In this document: in pieces, positions 1 through 6,429 of the stretch
Layout of the letters: each line of letters begins with the position of its first letter
Position numbering within the stretch: the first letter of the stretch is position 1
Source of the DNA: Pseudomonadota bacterium
GTDB lineage: Bacteria; Myxococcota; UBA9042; PHBI01
DNA length: 11,970 nucleotides
Direction: 5' to 3'
Assembly (NCBI GenBank): GCA_005788935.1
Contig: SYAK01000504.1
Location: forward strand, 1 to 11,970
Made by a program: the position numbers and the translations under genes
Notes under the pieces: generated by a model
Told to the model about the DNA's origin: nothing
Database searches by the model: none
The model's input: only the letters and a program-made list of their open reading frames with translations

Positions 1-147
1 GAATTCGTGACGGATGTCCCGGCCATCGACCTCCTGTGGGGGTCCACGCGCCTCCGTGAGGCCATCGACGCCGGTCGCGGTCTCGCAGAAACCCTCGCCG
101 AGGGGGACGCCGAGGCCGCCGCCTTCCGGTTCGACGCGGAGACGTGA
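1..147 (+). CDS. C-terminal end of a DUF1343 (NamZ-like exo-N-acetylmuramidase family) protein, partial
   Basis: Frame 1 is open from the first base to a TGA at 145-147 and gives the last 48 residues of a protein whose start lies outside the window. The tail contains IDLLWGSTRLREAIDAG followed by an acidic helix and AAFRFD. This resembles the end of DUF1343 proteins, where a segment like 'DLLxGSxxLRxxIExG' precedes a helix and a final 'F...R' stretch. DUF1343 includes NamZ, an exo-acting N-acetylmuramidase of peptidoglycan recycling; whether this member has that activity cannot be judged from the tail. The next gene begins 57 bases downstream on the same strand, so the two may share a transcript. 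The family call rests on a short segment and could be wrong. Confidence 0.55.
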   Translation, partial: EFVTDVPAIDLLWGSTRLREAIDAGRGLAETLAEGDAEAAAFRFDAET

Positions 148-191
148 CCTCGGGGGCCAGTCCCGCGCCGCCGCATGATGCACGAAGCACG

Positions 192-197
192 AAGGAG
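192..197 (+). promoter_or_regulatory. Ribosome binding site that sets the nadD start
   Basis: AAGGAG lies 7 bases before the ATG at 205. An in-frame ATG at 175 has no comparable site and would add ten residues outside the conserved fold, so 205 is preferred. Confidence 0.75.
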
Positions 198-204
198 CCC
201 ACCG

Positions 205-771
205 ATGACCACGCCCTACCGCGTCGCGCTGTACGGAGGCAGCTTCAACCCGCCCCACGTCGGGCACGTCCTGACCGTGACCCTCGCGCTCTGTTCGGGG
301 CGCTTTGACGCGGTGCACGTCCTGCCCGTCGCGGACCATGCCTTTGGCAAGACCCTCGAGCCCCTCGCGACCCGGGTCGCGCTGCTCGAGGCCGCTCTCG
401 GGCCCCTTGGACCGCGCGTCGTCGTCAACCCGGTGGAGGCCACGCTGCCCGCGCCGAGCTACACGGTGAACACGGTCGCGCATCTCCTTGCTGAAAATCC
501 ACACTGGGAGTTCACCCTCATCCAGGGGGCCGACACCTGGCGCGAGCGGCCTCGTTGGCACGACTGGTCGCGGCTCGAGGCGCTGCTCGGCGGGCGGCTC
601 ATGGTCTTCGGGCGTGAGGGCGTCGAGGCCCCCGATGCGCCCGTGACGTATACGTTGCCTGCCATTTCATCCTCTGAGGTGCGCCGCCGCCGCGCGTCGG
701 GCGAGCCATTCTGGTGGATGGTCCCCGACGCAGTCGAGCGGATGATCCGCGCGCGAGGCATCTACCTGTGA
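205..771 (+). CDS. nadD: Nicotinate-nucleotide adenylyltransferase (NadD)
   Basis: This 188-aa cytosolic enzyme is expected to join the adenylyl group of ATP to nicotinate mononucleotide, giving deamido-NAD in NAD biosynthesis. The N-terminal nucleotidyltransferase signature GGSFNPPHVGH is at residues 11-21, with the (H/T)xGH histidines that bind ATP phosphates. The C-terminal ISSSEVR (154-160) corresponds to the family's ISSTxIR. A GAD motif and a W-containing helix (DTWRERPRWHDW) sit where NadD proteins have 'GxDxLxxLxxW'. The length is close to that of other NadD proteins. The start at 205 follows a good AAGGAG. The stop overlaps the start of the next gene by four bases (GTGA), implying translational coupling. 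A nicotinamide-nucleotide adenylyltransferase role is the main alternative, since the fold is shared. Confidence 0.9.
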   Translation: MTTPYRVALYGGSFNPPHVGHVLTVTLALCSGRFDAVHVLPVADHAFGKTLEPLATRVALLEAALGPLGPRVVVNPVEATLPAPSYTVNTVAHLLAENPHWEFTLIQGADTWRERPRWHDWSRLEALLGGRLMVFGREGVEAPDAPVTYTLPAISSSEVRRRRASGEPFWWMVPDAVERMIRARGIYL

Positions 772-1622
772 GGCTTGGAATCGTCGGTGACGGGCGGGCC
801 GCGCGCGCCCTGGTCCCGCGCTGGGAGGCCGCGGGGCATGTGGTCGCGTGGCAGCAGCGGCGCCACGATGCGGTCCCGCTCGGGGCGAGGCCGGCAGTCG
901 ATGTCGTGATCCTCGCGGTGCGGGATGGCGAGCTGGATGGCGTCGCGCAAGCGCTTGGCGACAGACCTGGCGCGGTCGCAGAGTGCTGGCTGCACCTCTC
1001 CGGCGTCACGCCAGGCCTTGCCATCCGCCGGTCCCAGGCCGTTCCGAGGGCCTGCGGGGCGCTGCATCCGCTCGTGGCCCTCGCGGGCGCGTCTGGCACC
1101 GGACCGCTCGGGGCGTTTGCGGGGCTTGACGGCGACCCCGAGGCGGTCGTGGTCGCGCACGCGCTGGCAGCCGCCTGTGGTCTGACCCCGGTCGTTCTGG
1201 CCGAACGCGGCGCGAAGGCGCTCTATCACGCCGCCGCCGTAACCGTGGCCGGTCACGCCACCGCGCTGTTCGCGCAAGGGTTGCAGCTGATGGGCCTCGC
1301 TGGGCTGTCACAGGCCGACGCACACCCGGCACTTCTCGCGCTGATGCGCTCGACTGTCGAGAACCTGGCGCTCGGTCCGCCCGAGCGCGTCGTCACGGGG
1401 CCTGTGGCGCGCGGGGACCTCGAGACGGTCTCACGTCACCTCGCGGCGCTCGGGGCTGCGTCCGAGGACATCGGGCTGGTATACCGAGCGCTCGCGCGCG
1501 AGGCCGTCGCGCTGTCCTCGCGCGGCGGAGGCCTTGACCCCGAGACGGCCGAGCGCCTGCTCGGGCTGCTCGCCGCGGGCGCGACGCCCCCGCAGGGTTC
1601 CCCTCCGACGGCGACACCGTAA
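768..1622 (+). CDS. Rossmann-like and DUF2520 domain protein
   Basis: The predicted 284-aa protein starts at GTG 768, overlapping the nadD stop as GTGA. Translation from there gives MRLGIVGDGRAARAL, which opens directly with a beta strand and the GxGxxA dinucleotide-binding loop (G7-D8-G9-R10-A11-A12); this settles the start. The N-terminal half is a Rossmann NAD(P)-binding domain. HPL at 100-102 begins the typical link to the all-helical DUF2520 half, with KALYHAAAVTVAGH (150-163) and GPVARGD (211-217) followed by H224, all characteristic of that family. The layout resembles ketopantoate reductase and F420-dependent NADP oxidoreductases, but the substrate of DUF2520 proteins is unknown to me. 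Coupling to nadD fits a role linked to pyridine nucleotides, which is inference. The last 15 residues are Pro/Thr-rich and probably disordered. Confidence 0.85.
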   Translation: MRLGIVGDGRAARALVPRWEAAGHVVAWQQRRHDAVPLGARPAVDVVILAVRDGELDGVAQALGDRPGAVAECWLHLSGVTPGLAIRRSQAVPRACGALHPLVALAGASGTGPLGAFAGLDGDPEAVVVAHALAAACGLTPVVLAERGAKALYHAAAVTVAGHATALFAQGLQLMGLAGLSQADAHPALLALMRSTVENLALGPPERVVTGPVARGDLETVSRHLAALGAASEDIGLVYRALAREAVALSSRGGGLDPETAERLLGLLAAGATPPQGSPPTATP

Positions 1623-1744
1623 CGCGCGCGGCACCTCCGTCGCGAGTCTTGAGGCCGGTGGCATGCGGCTTTCCGGTCGGGACGTTGCGCATCGTTGCAT
1701 TGGCGGGTCGGTTCTGACACGGTGCGCCACCCTTTTCCCCCACC

Positions 1745-1750
1745 TGGAGG
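1745..1750 (+). promoter_or_regulatory. Ribosome binding site supporting a GTG start for the PCMT gene
   Basis: TGGAGG ends 6 bases before GTG 1757. The first in-frame ATG (1781) lies within the conserved N-terminal helix of the family and lacks such a site. Confidence 0.65.
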
Positions 1751-1756
1751 TCGCGC

Positions 1757-2416
1757 GTGTTCGATTTCGCGCTTGAGACCATGATCAGCCAGCAGCTCGT
1801 CGGCCGCGGCGTGCGCGACGAGCGCGTGCTCGGTGCGTTCCGCAAGGTGCCCCGGCAGCTCTTCGTCCCCGACTATCTCGAGTCGAAGGCCTACGAGGAG
1901 CTCGACGTGCCGATCGGTCTCGGGCAGACGATGTCCACGCCATATGCGGCCGCGAAGATGCTCGGCGAGCTGCGCCTGCAGCCCCACCACAGGGTGCTCG
2001 AGGTCGGCACCGGCTCGGGCCTGCTGACGGCGATGCTGGCGTCGCTCGTGAAAGAGGTCTCTACCGTCGAGATCCTGCCCGAGCTGGCGGCGCGCGCGCG
2101 CAAGCTGCTGCTTGGCAGCCTCGGGCTCGGGAACGTCAGCTTTCTCGTCGGCAACGGTCACCTCGGCTGGTCCGAGAAGGCCCCGTTCGACGCGATCCTC
2201 GTGAGGGCGGCGACCCGGGAGCCCCCCGAAGCGCTGCTTGGGCAGCTGCGCGATGGCGGGCGGCTCGTGGTGTCGATTGGCGACGAGCAGCAGCAGGCGC
2301 TTCACGTCCTCAGCCGCTCGGAAGATGGCGATGACAGTCTCGAGGTCATCCACGGAGCTGCATGGCCGGTGCTGCTCGGCCCCCTCGAGCCCCTCATCGA
2401 CGAGGACGACGACTGA
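1757..2416 (+). CDS. pcm: Protein-L-isoaspartate O-methyltransferase family protein
   Basis: This 219-aa protein belongs to the PCMT family of SAM-dependent methyltransferases, which methylate L-isoaspartyl residues so that damaged proteins can be repaired. The N-terminal block SQQLVGRGVRDERVL (11-25), then VPRQLFVP (31-38) and the substrate-loop segment PIGLGQTMSTPY (52-63), follow the family order. Motif I for SAM binding is LEVGTGSG (81-88), and APFDAILVRAA (142-152) is the post-II strand. The family usually has GDG before this strand; here it is GNG (132-134), a mild departure. The C-terminus ends in the acidic tail DEDDD. The gene starts at GTG with a good ribosome site and sits 134 bases after the previous stop, so it probably has its own promoter. 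A related methyltransferase with another substrate cannot be excluded. Confidence 0.85.
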   Translation: MFDFALETMISQQLVGRGVRDERVLGAFRKVPRQLFVPDYLESKAYEELDVPIGLGQTMSTPYAAAKMLGELRLQPHHRVLEVGTGSGLLTAMLASLVKEVSTVEILPELAARARKLLLGSLGLGNVSFLVGNGHLGWSEKAPFDAILVRAATREPPEALLGQLRDGGRLVVSIGDEQQQALHVLSRSEDGDDSLEVIHGAAWPVLLGPLEPLIDEDDD

Positions 2417-2431
2417 CGTCCGACCGGGGGC

Positions 2432-2460
2432 TTGATTTCCCGGTGGCGGTGTCGGATATC
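2432..2460 (+). promoter_or_regulatory. Possible sigma-70-type promoter before the Fe-S carrier gene
   Basis: TTGATT (2432-2437) and GATATC (2455-2460) are 17 bases apart. They match the -35 and -10 consensus at four and three of six positions. They lie in the 116-base gap between the PCMT stop and the ATG at 2533, in one of the few AT-leaning stretches there. The match is weak. Confidence 0.35.
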
Positions 2461-2532
2461 GTGGCGCGAGTGGCGCCGCCCCCGGCCTCGGTGCGCCGCT
2501 GCCCCGCACGAACCCGACACAGGAGTGCCCCG

Positions 2533-2856
2533 ATGATCACCATTTCCGACGCAGCGGCCCGCAAGATCCACAACATGGCCGAGCAGCACCAGGTCGACCA
2601 TCATGGCGTGCGCGTCATGGTCGTGGGCGGCGGCTGCTCGGGGCTGACCTACGACATGGACTTCGAGCAGGAAGCCCGTGAGGGGGACCTCGTGGTGACG
2701 CATGACGGCGTCACGGTCTACGTCGACGCGATGAGCCTCGCGTACCTCGAAGGGACGAACATCGATTTCGTCGAGACCTTCAGCTACTCGGGCTTCCAGT
2801 TCGAGAACCCCAACGCCCAGAAGGGCTGCGGCTGCGGGAAGAGCTTCACCGTCTGA
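2533..2856 (+). CDS. erpA: A-type iron-sulfur cluster carrier (IscA/ErpA/HesB family)
   Basis: This 107-aa protein has the three conserved cysteines of A-type carriers: C35 in GGGCSGLTY, and C99 and C101 in GCGCGKSF at the C-terminus. These proteins receive Fe-S clusters from a scaffold and pass them to target apoproteins in the cytosol. Length and the overall pattern (ITISDAAARKI at the start, VYVDAMSLAYLEG in the middle, FENPNA before the last cysteines) are those of the family. ATG 2533 is preceded by AGGAG with a 7-base spacer, and the longer in-frame reading upstream is low-complexity. No other isc or suf gene is in the window, so whether this is ErpA, IscA or SufA cannot be told apart; the symbol is a best guess. 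The gene stands alone, facing a convergent gene on the other strand. Confidence 0.88.
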   Translation: MITISDAAARKIHNMAEQHQVDHHGVRVMVVGGGCSGLTYDMDFEQEAREGDLVVTHDGVTVYVDAMSLAYLEGTNIDFVETFSYSGFQFENPNAQKGCGCGKSFTV

Positions 2857-3037
2857 GACCGGGTGAGCTGCGCGAGAAGGCCCGCGCCCGGCCAGCCTGG
2901 GGCGTGGACGTCGCGTTTCGCCTCGATGCACGACGCCGTTCTCGGGCCCTGTCGGCGCGACCAGCGCCCCCCCCTGCGCGGGCTCGACAGCGCGCGAAGG
3001 GCCAGCCGAGCAGCGTCCGCGCGGTCGGCCTGACGCC

Positions 3038-4354
3038 TCAGCGGCCGAGCATACGGTTGATGTGCGGCTTCAACGGCGGGTAGACGCAGATGAGCCGCTG
3101 GCGGACCTCGAGGTTCGCGAGCATGCGGACGACGGAGGACCGGTCCTCGATGAAGGCGGCCTTGCCGTCGCTCGCCAGGATGCGGATGGGACCCTCATGC
3201 CGGTTCGCTGCACCCGTGAAGGGCTTGTAGAGGGAGTCACGGCTCGCGTCGACGAGGACGCTCTGGTCGGGGTCGTAGCCCTTGACGCGGGCGAGGCTTC
3301 GGGCGGCGTGGACGAGCTCCTCGGCGCGTCCGGGGTCCTCGGGAAGCGGGATGGGCTTCCAGAGGCGTCGGTCGAGCAGCCCCGCCGAGAGGGCGGCGAG
3401 CCAAGTGTCACGGTCGCGCGACCAGTGCTTGATCGCGAGCCAGACGTCGGTGTCGTCAAGGGCCGCGTAGCGCTCCACCGCGATGGGTGGGCGGGTCGGG
3501 CGGGGACCGGGTTCGGAGGCCGCGATGAGCTCGCCGAGGGGGCCGGCGGGCCAGAAGTCGGGCCCGCGCCCCTCGCGGTGCAGATCACCCGCGCGCTTGA
3601 GGGTGGCCTCAAGCATGCGCTCGGCGGCGCGCGAGGTCTTGTGGAGGTAGACCTGCTTGTACATGTGGAAGCGGGCGAGGAGGTAGCCCTCGACGGCCTC
3701 GAGGGCGCCCCCGTGGACCGCGAGGTGGCCATCGGCGAGATCGATGAGCGCGAGGATGCGCGCGATGTCGTAGTGCCCGATGCGGACGCCGGTCGCGGTC
3801 CCGTCGCGCAGGATGTAGTCGAGGCGGTCGGCGTCGAGCTGCGAGCTGACGATGTCGCGAACGAAGGGGCGGAGCCCGTCGGGCAGCGGGGCCTTGGCGT
3901 AGAGGGACACGAGGCGGGCCGGGAGCTCTCGGTCGCGCGCGGCGAGGATGCGGCCGACGTGGGTCTCGGGCGAGAGCAGGATGGCCTCGGTCCAGCGCTC
4001 GTGGCGGAGGCCCGTGACGGCCTCGAGGGCGTGGGACATCGGGCCGTGACCGACGTCGTGCAGCAGCGCACCGAGCAAGGCAAGCTCCTGTTCTTCTTCG
4101 GAGATCGCGTGATGGTGGGACAGGCGCTGGACCATCTGGTGGGCGAGCCAGAGGACGCCGAGCGAGTGCTGGAAGCGCGAGTGCTCCGCGCCGGGGTAAA
4201 CGAGGCCTGTCAGCCCGAGCTGCCGGATGCGGCGCAGACGCTGCATCTCGGGCGTGTCGAGGAGCTCGACGAGGAGGCGACCGAGCGGTGTGTCGCGCGG
4301 CAGCGCGATGGTGTCGTGCACGGGGTCGCGGAAGAGGCGAGGTTTGTCGGCCAT
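3038..4354 (-). CDS. HD-domain phosphohydrolase of the SAMHD1/dNTPase-like family (COG1078 type)
   Basis: The 438-aa product has the metal-binding set of HD phosphohydrolases: H63 in SRFQHSLG, H99-D100 in LLHDVGHGPMSH, and D176 in SQLDADRLDYILRD (171-183). The opening RDPVHDTIALP, then EMQRLRRIRQLGLTGLVYPGAEHSRF and the block ATGVRIGHYDI, is typical of the bacterial relatives of SAMHD1. These usually hydrolyse dNTPs to deoxynucleosides and triphosphate, although some members prefer other nucleotides. The start at 4354 is chosen because conservation begins there. The longer upstream reading (to 4507) passes through a repeat-rich, AT-rich stretch that does not look like protein. No ribosome site is visible, but a -10-like TATCGT ends 7 bases before the ATG, suggesting a leaderless message. 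The gene is separated from the zinc-hook ATPase gene by 303 bases containing an operator-like cluster. Confidence 0.85.
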   Translation of the reverse strand: MADKPRLFRDPVHDTIALPRDTPLGRLLVELLDTPEMQRLRRIRQLGLTGLVYPGAEHSRFQHSLGVLWLAHQMVQRLSHHHAISEEEQELALLGALLHDVGHGPMSHALEAVTGLRHERWTEAILLSPETHVGRILAARDRELPARLVSLYAKAPLPDGLRPFVRDIVSSQLDADRLDYILRDGTATGVRIGHYDIARILALIDLADGHLAVHGGALEAVEGYLLARFHMYKQVYLHKTSRAAERMLEATLKRAGDLHREGRGPDFWPAGPLGELIAASEPGPRPTRPPIAVERYAALDDTDVWLAIKHWSRDRDTWLAALSAGLLDRRLWKPIPLPEDPGRAEELVHAARSLARVKGYDPDQSVLVDASRDSLYKPFTGAANRHEGPIRILASDGKAAFIEDRSSVVRMLANLEVRQRLICVYPPLKPHINRMLGR

Positions 4355-4360
4355 GGGGTC

Positions 4361-4366
4361 ACGATA
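4361..4366 (-). promoter_or_regulatory. -10-like element giving a leaderless HD-gene transcript
   Basis: On the - strand TATCGT is followed by six bases and then the ATG of the HD gene. With usual spacing transcription would start on the A of the ATG. No good -35 was found, and no ribosome site lies close to the ATG, which fits a leaderless message. Confidence 0.4.
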
Positions 4367-4445
4367 GACGCCTTCGCGGCCGCGCGCCATTTCGGGACCG
4401 TGAGCGGCGCGTGTGGCTGTGGGGGTGCTCGGGTTTGAAACGTTT

Positions 4446-4463
4446 TGTTTCACGAGTGAAACA
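4446..4463. promoter_or_regulatory. parS-like palindrome with two extra central bases
   Basis: TGTTTCACGAGTGAAACA consists of TGTTTCAC and GTGAAACA, the two 8-base halves of the widespread chromosomal parS site (TGTTTCACGTGAAACA), here separated by GA. The halves match exactly, but the insertion changes their phasing, so binding by ParB is doubtful. It may instead be an 18-bp operator for another dimeric regulator. Confidence 0.45.
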
Positions 4464-4516
4464 GAATGTCGCAAAATCAAGGCGCGGTGGCGACCCACGG
4501 GAGACATTCTGTTTCA
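4457..4516. repeat. Perfect 14-bp inverted repeat with a 32-base centre
   Basis: TGAAACAGAATGTC (4457-4470) is exactly complementary to GACATTCTGTTTCA (4503-4516). The 32 bases between them are mostly GC-rich. The arms could pair as a stem in RNA from either strand or be two opposed protein sites. No T-run follows either arm, so it does not look like a standard terminator. Confidence 0.8.
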
Positions 4517-4657
4517 TGACCGATTGGCCCCCGGCGTCGGGCCCAGGCGCGATGGGGCGATGCGACGCGCCCCGGGTGCTAGCCTCGGTGCGGTCGTGCC
4601 GAGCCGACGTAGCGCGCGCGGCAGGTCGCTCGCCGCATGGGGCCTGGGGGTGTGGCG

Positions 4658-6403
4658 TCAGCCCCGCGAGACGACGAGCGTGCGGTCGTGGGTCGTGCGC
4701 AAGAGAATGAGGGGCCCATCGACCGAAGGAAGGGGCTGGCCGCCGACGTCCTGCACGTTGTCGACGACGATGGGCAGCTGCGGCAGGTCGAGCGCGCGAC
4801 GCAAGCCTGCGCGGAGCCAGAGGTCCGCCACGACCTGACGCCCGCGGCTCGCGAGCCACCACGGGCGCCCGTCGATCAGGACCTCGATGGCGGGGTCCTC
4901 GCCGAAGACGAGTGACACCGGGCCCAGCTCGCCAAGCGCCCGCGTCTGTCGTCGAGCCACCTCGCTCGGGGCCGCCCGCACAGCGTCGCGCAGCGCATCA
5001 AGGCGCTCGCCGAGCGCTTCCGCCTCGGTCATCGCGGCGAGCGCGGTCGCGAGATCCGCCCGAGCGGTCTCGAGCTCGGCGGCCCGTTGGCGTCGTGCCC
5101 CCTCGTGGGCCTGGCCCGCCTCGACCGCCTCCCTCGCAAGCGCGATGGCGGTCGCATCCGGACAGGCCTCGGACGGCGGTGACAGGGCCACGTCATGCGT
5201 GCCCGCGAGCGCGAACGGCGCTGGCCCGAGCGCCGCAATGCCTGCCTGCCAGCTGTCGTGGGCTGCCCGTGCGGTCTGTGCGACCTCGACCTCGAGGCGC
5301 GCCTGCTGGTGCGCGGTCCGTGCGGCCTGCCCGCGCGCGATGATGGCCCCGAGCTGCGCCTCGCGCTCGGCGAGGGTCTCGCGTGATCGCGAAATGCGCT
5401 GCGCCGCGCCGTTCCATGCGGGTCGCTCGCACGTCGGGCAGGTGTCGCCAGCCGCCTCGAGACTGGCGAGTTCGGACCGCGCGAGGTCGAGCCGGGCTTT
5501 CTCCGTGGTGGCCTCCTCCATCAGGCCCCGCAGGCGCTGGGTGGCCAGCTGTTCGGCCTCCCTGGCGGCCTCGAGGCGCGCCTCGGCCTGCGGAGGCTCG
5601 TCTCCGAGGGTGGCGCGACGCGCCTCCCAGGCGCGCAGGTCCTCGGCGGCCCGACGTCCGAGGGCCTGTCCGCGGTTGGCCCGTTCCCATGCGTCCCAGG
5701 CCGCCGCTTGCGTGAGGGTGGCGCGGGCCGCATCGAGCGTGTCGCGCGTCGCGTCGACTTCCACCCCGGCGAGCTCGTGGACCCGCTGCTCGAGGTAGGT
5801 CACCTGGCCCCGGGCCGCGTGCATCCGGTCGCGCGTGTCCTTGCGCCAGGCCTCGATCTGCCGGTCGGACGCCGCCGCTTCGGCGTCACTCACGGAGAAG
5901 CCCTGTTCCGCCATGCGCGCCCGCACCTCGCCCGCGGTGTCGCCGCGGGGCAGGATCCGGCTCAGGGCGTCGCGCAGCGGGCGGCCCTTCTTGTCGAGCA
6001 GCTCGGCCCATGCCATGGGGCAGACCACGAGGCGTGCGGTCTCGGGGTCGCGTCCGAGCTCGGCCAGAGCCTCCTGAAACGCCTTCTCGGACGTGAAGGT
6101 CCGCAGGATCGTCCCTGTCCGGATGGTCCGGACCTGACGTCGCTCCCGGTTGAAGGCCCGCCGGATGACGCGGCCGTCTGCGAGCGCCAGCTCCACCGTG
6201 GCCTCGTCGTGACCATCGCGGATCTGGCCGACCTCGAGCCCGCCCCGGCTGTTTCCGCCCCAGAGGGCGAGCAGAAGGCCGTCGAGCATCGTCGTCTTGC
6301 CCGTCTCCGAAGCGCCCGCAAGGACCGACGTCCCCGAGGGCTCGAGCTCGGCGGAGAAGGTCTCGTGGGGGCCGAGTCCCGCGATGGAGATATGCTGTAA
6401 CAT
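4658..6403 (-). CDS. Short Rad50/SbcC-like ATPase with a zinc hook
   Basis: The 581-aa product opens with an ABC/SMC-type ATPase half containing Walker A GASETGKT (30-37). A long Ala/Glu/Arg-rich stretch, likely coiled coil (about 180-320 and 332-490), is split by DTCPTCERPAW, whose C322-P-T-C325 matches the Rad50 zinc-hook motif. The second ATPase half has a hydrophobic strand ending LPIVVDN (543-549) in the Walker B place, with Asn where the catalytic Glu is usual. SRGRQ (519-523) stands where the LSGGQ signature would be. Rad50 and SbcC are far longer; size and layout are nearer T4 gp46. ATG 6403 has GGAG 8 bases upstream and follows the previous gene by 26 bases, so the two are probably one operon. 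No Mre11/SbcD nuclease is in the window. Likely roles are DNA-end sensing or tethering for an effector; this is inferred. Confidence 0.75.
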   Translation of the reverse strand: MLQHISIAGLGPHETFSAELEPSGTSVLAGASETGKTTMLDGLLLALWGGNSRGGLEVGQIRDGHDEATVELALADGRVIRRAFNRERRQVRTIRTGTILRTFTSEKAFQEALAELGRDPETARLVVCPMAWAELLDKKGRPLRDALSRILPRGDTAGEVRARMAEQGFSVSDAEAAASDRQIEAWRKDTRDRMHAARGQVTYLEQRVHELAGVEVDATRDTLDAARATLTQAAAWDAWERANRGQALGRRAAEDLRAWEARRATLGDEPPQAEARLEAAREAEQLATQRLRGLMEEATTEKARLDLARSELASLEAAGDTCPTCERPAWNGAAQRISRSRETLAEREAQLGAIIARGQAARTAHQQARLEVEVAQTARAAHDSWQAGIAALGPAPFALAGTHDVALSPPSEACPDATAIALAREAVEAGQAHEGARRQRAAELETARADLATALAAMTEAEALGERLDALRDAVRAAPSEVARRQTRALGELGPVSLVFGEDPAIEVLIDGRPWWLASRGRQVVADLWLRAGLRRALDLPQLPIVVDNVQDVGGQPLPSVDGPLILLRTTHDRTLVVSRG

Positions 6404-6411
6404 AGGCCGTG

Positions 6412-6424
6412 CTCCGGACCGGAG
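6412..6424 (-). promoter_or_regulatory. Short palindrome covering the ribosome site of the ATPase gene
   Basis: On the - strand CTCCGGTCCGGAG can fold as CTCC/GGAG with a 5-base loop. The GGAG arm is the ribosome site for the ATPase start. It lies just after the upstream stop, so ribosomes finishing the first gene could open it. The stem has only four pairs, so the effect may be small. Confidence 0.3.
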
Positions 6425-6429
6425 AGTGT

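Larger units (their letters stand above)
4436..4519. promoter_or_regulatory. Cluster of four TGAAAC/GTTTCA operator-like elements
   Basis: TGAAAC occurs at 4436-4441 and 4457-4462, and its complement GTTTCA at 4447-4452 and 4511-4516. The first three begin 11 and 10 bases apart, about one helical turn each. A longer shared form is TTTTGTTTCACGA (4443-4455), TTCTGTTTCACTC (- strand, 4454-4466) and TTCTGTTTCATGA (4507-4519). This spacing and symmetry are typical of binding sites for a dimeric DNA-binding protein. The regulator is unknown. Confidence 0.6.
4355..4657. other. 303-base gap between the HD gene and the ATPase gene
   Basis: No gene is supported here. From the HD gene outward it holds a -10-like hexamer (4361-4366), a GC-rich stretch, and an AT-rich pocket (4434-4480, about one third G+C in a window that is otherwise very GC-rich) with TGAAAC/GTTTCA elements. 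It then has a 14-bp inverted repeat whose second arm ends at 4516. Beyond that is GC-rich sequence with a + strand extended -10-like TGCTAGCCT (4577-4585) just before a GTG. No hairpin with a T-run was seen after the ATPase stop. Confidence 0.7.

Noticed and set aside
1..6. Window begins exactly with GAATTC (EcoRI site)
   Set aside because: It may hint at a cloned fragment, but a single six-base match at the edge is not evidence for any biological feature.
2949..2990. Hairpin CTGTCG/CGACAG between the convergent Fe-S carrier and HD genes as a terminator
   Set aside because: The loop is long, the inner pairing is patchy and there is no T-run on either strand. It could be chance in GC-rich DNA.
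3062..4438. 458-codon open frame on the + strand opposite the HD gene
   Set aside because: It mirrors the HD frame in very GC-rich DNA. The translation has no family motifs and is biased to Val, Glu, Gly and Asp, while the - strand has complete HD motifs.
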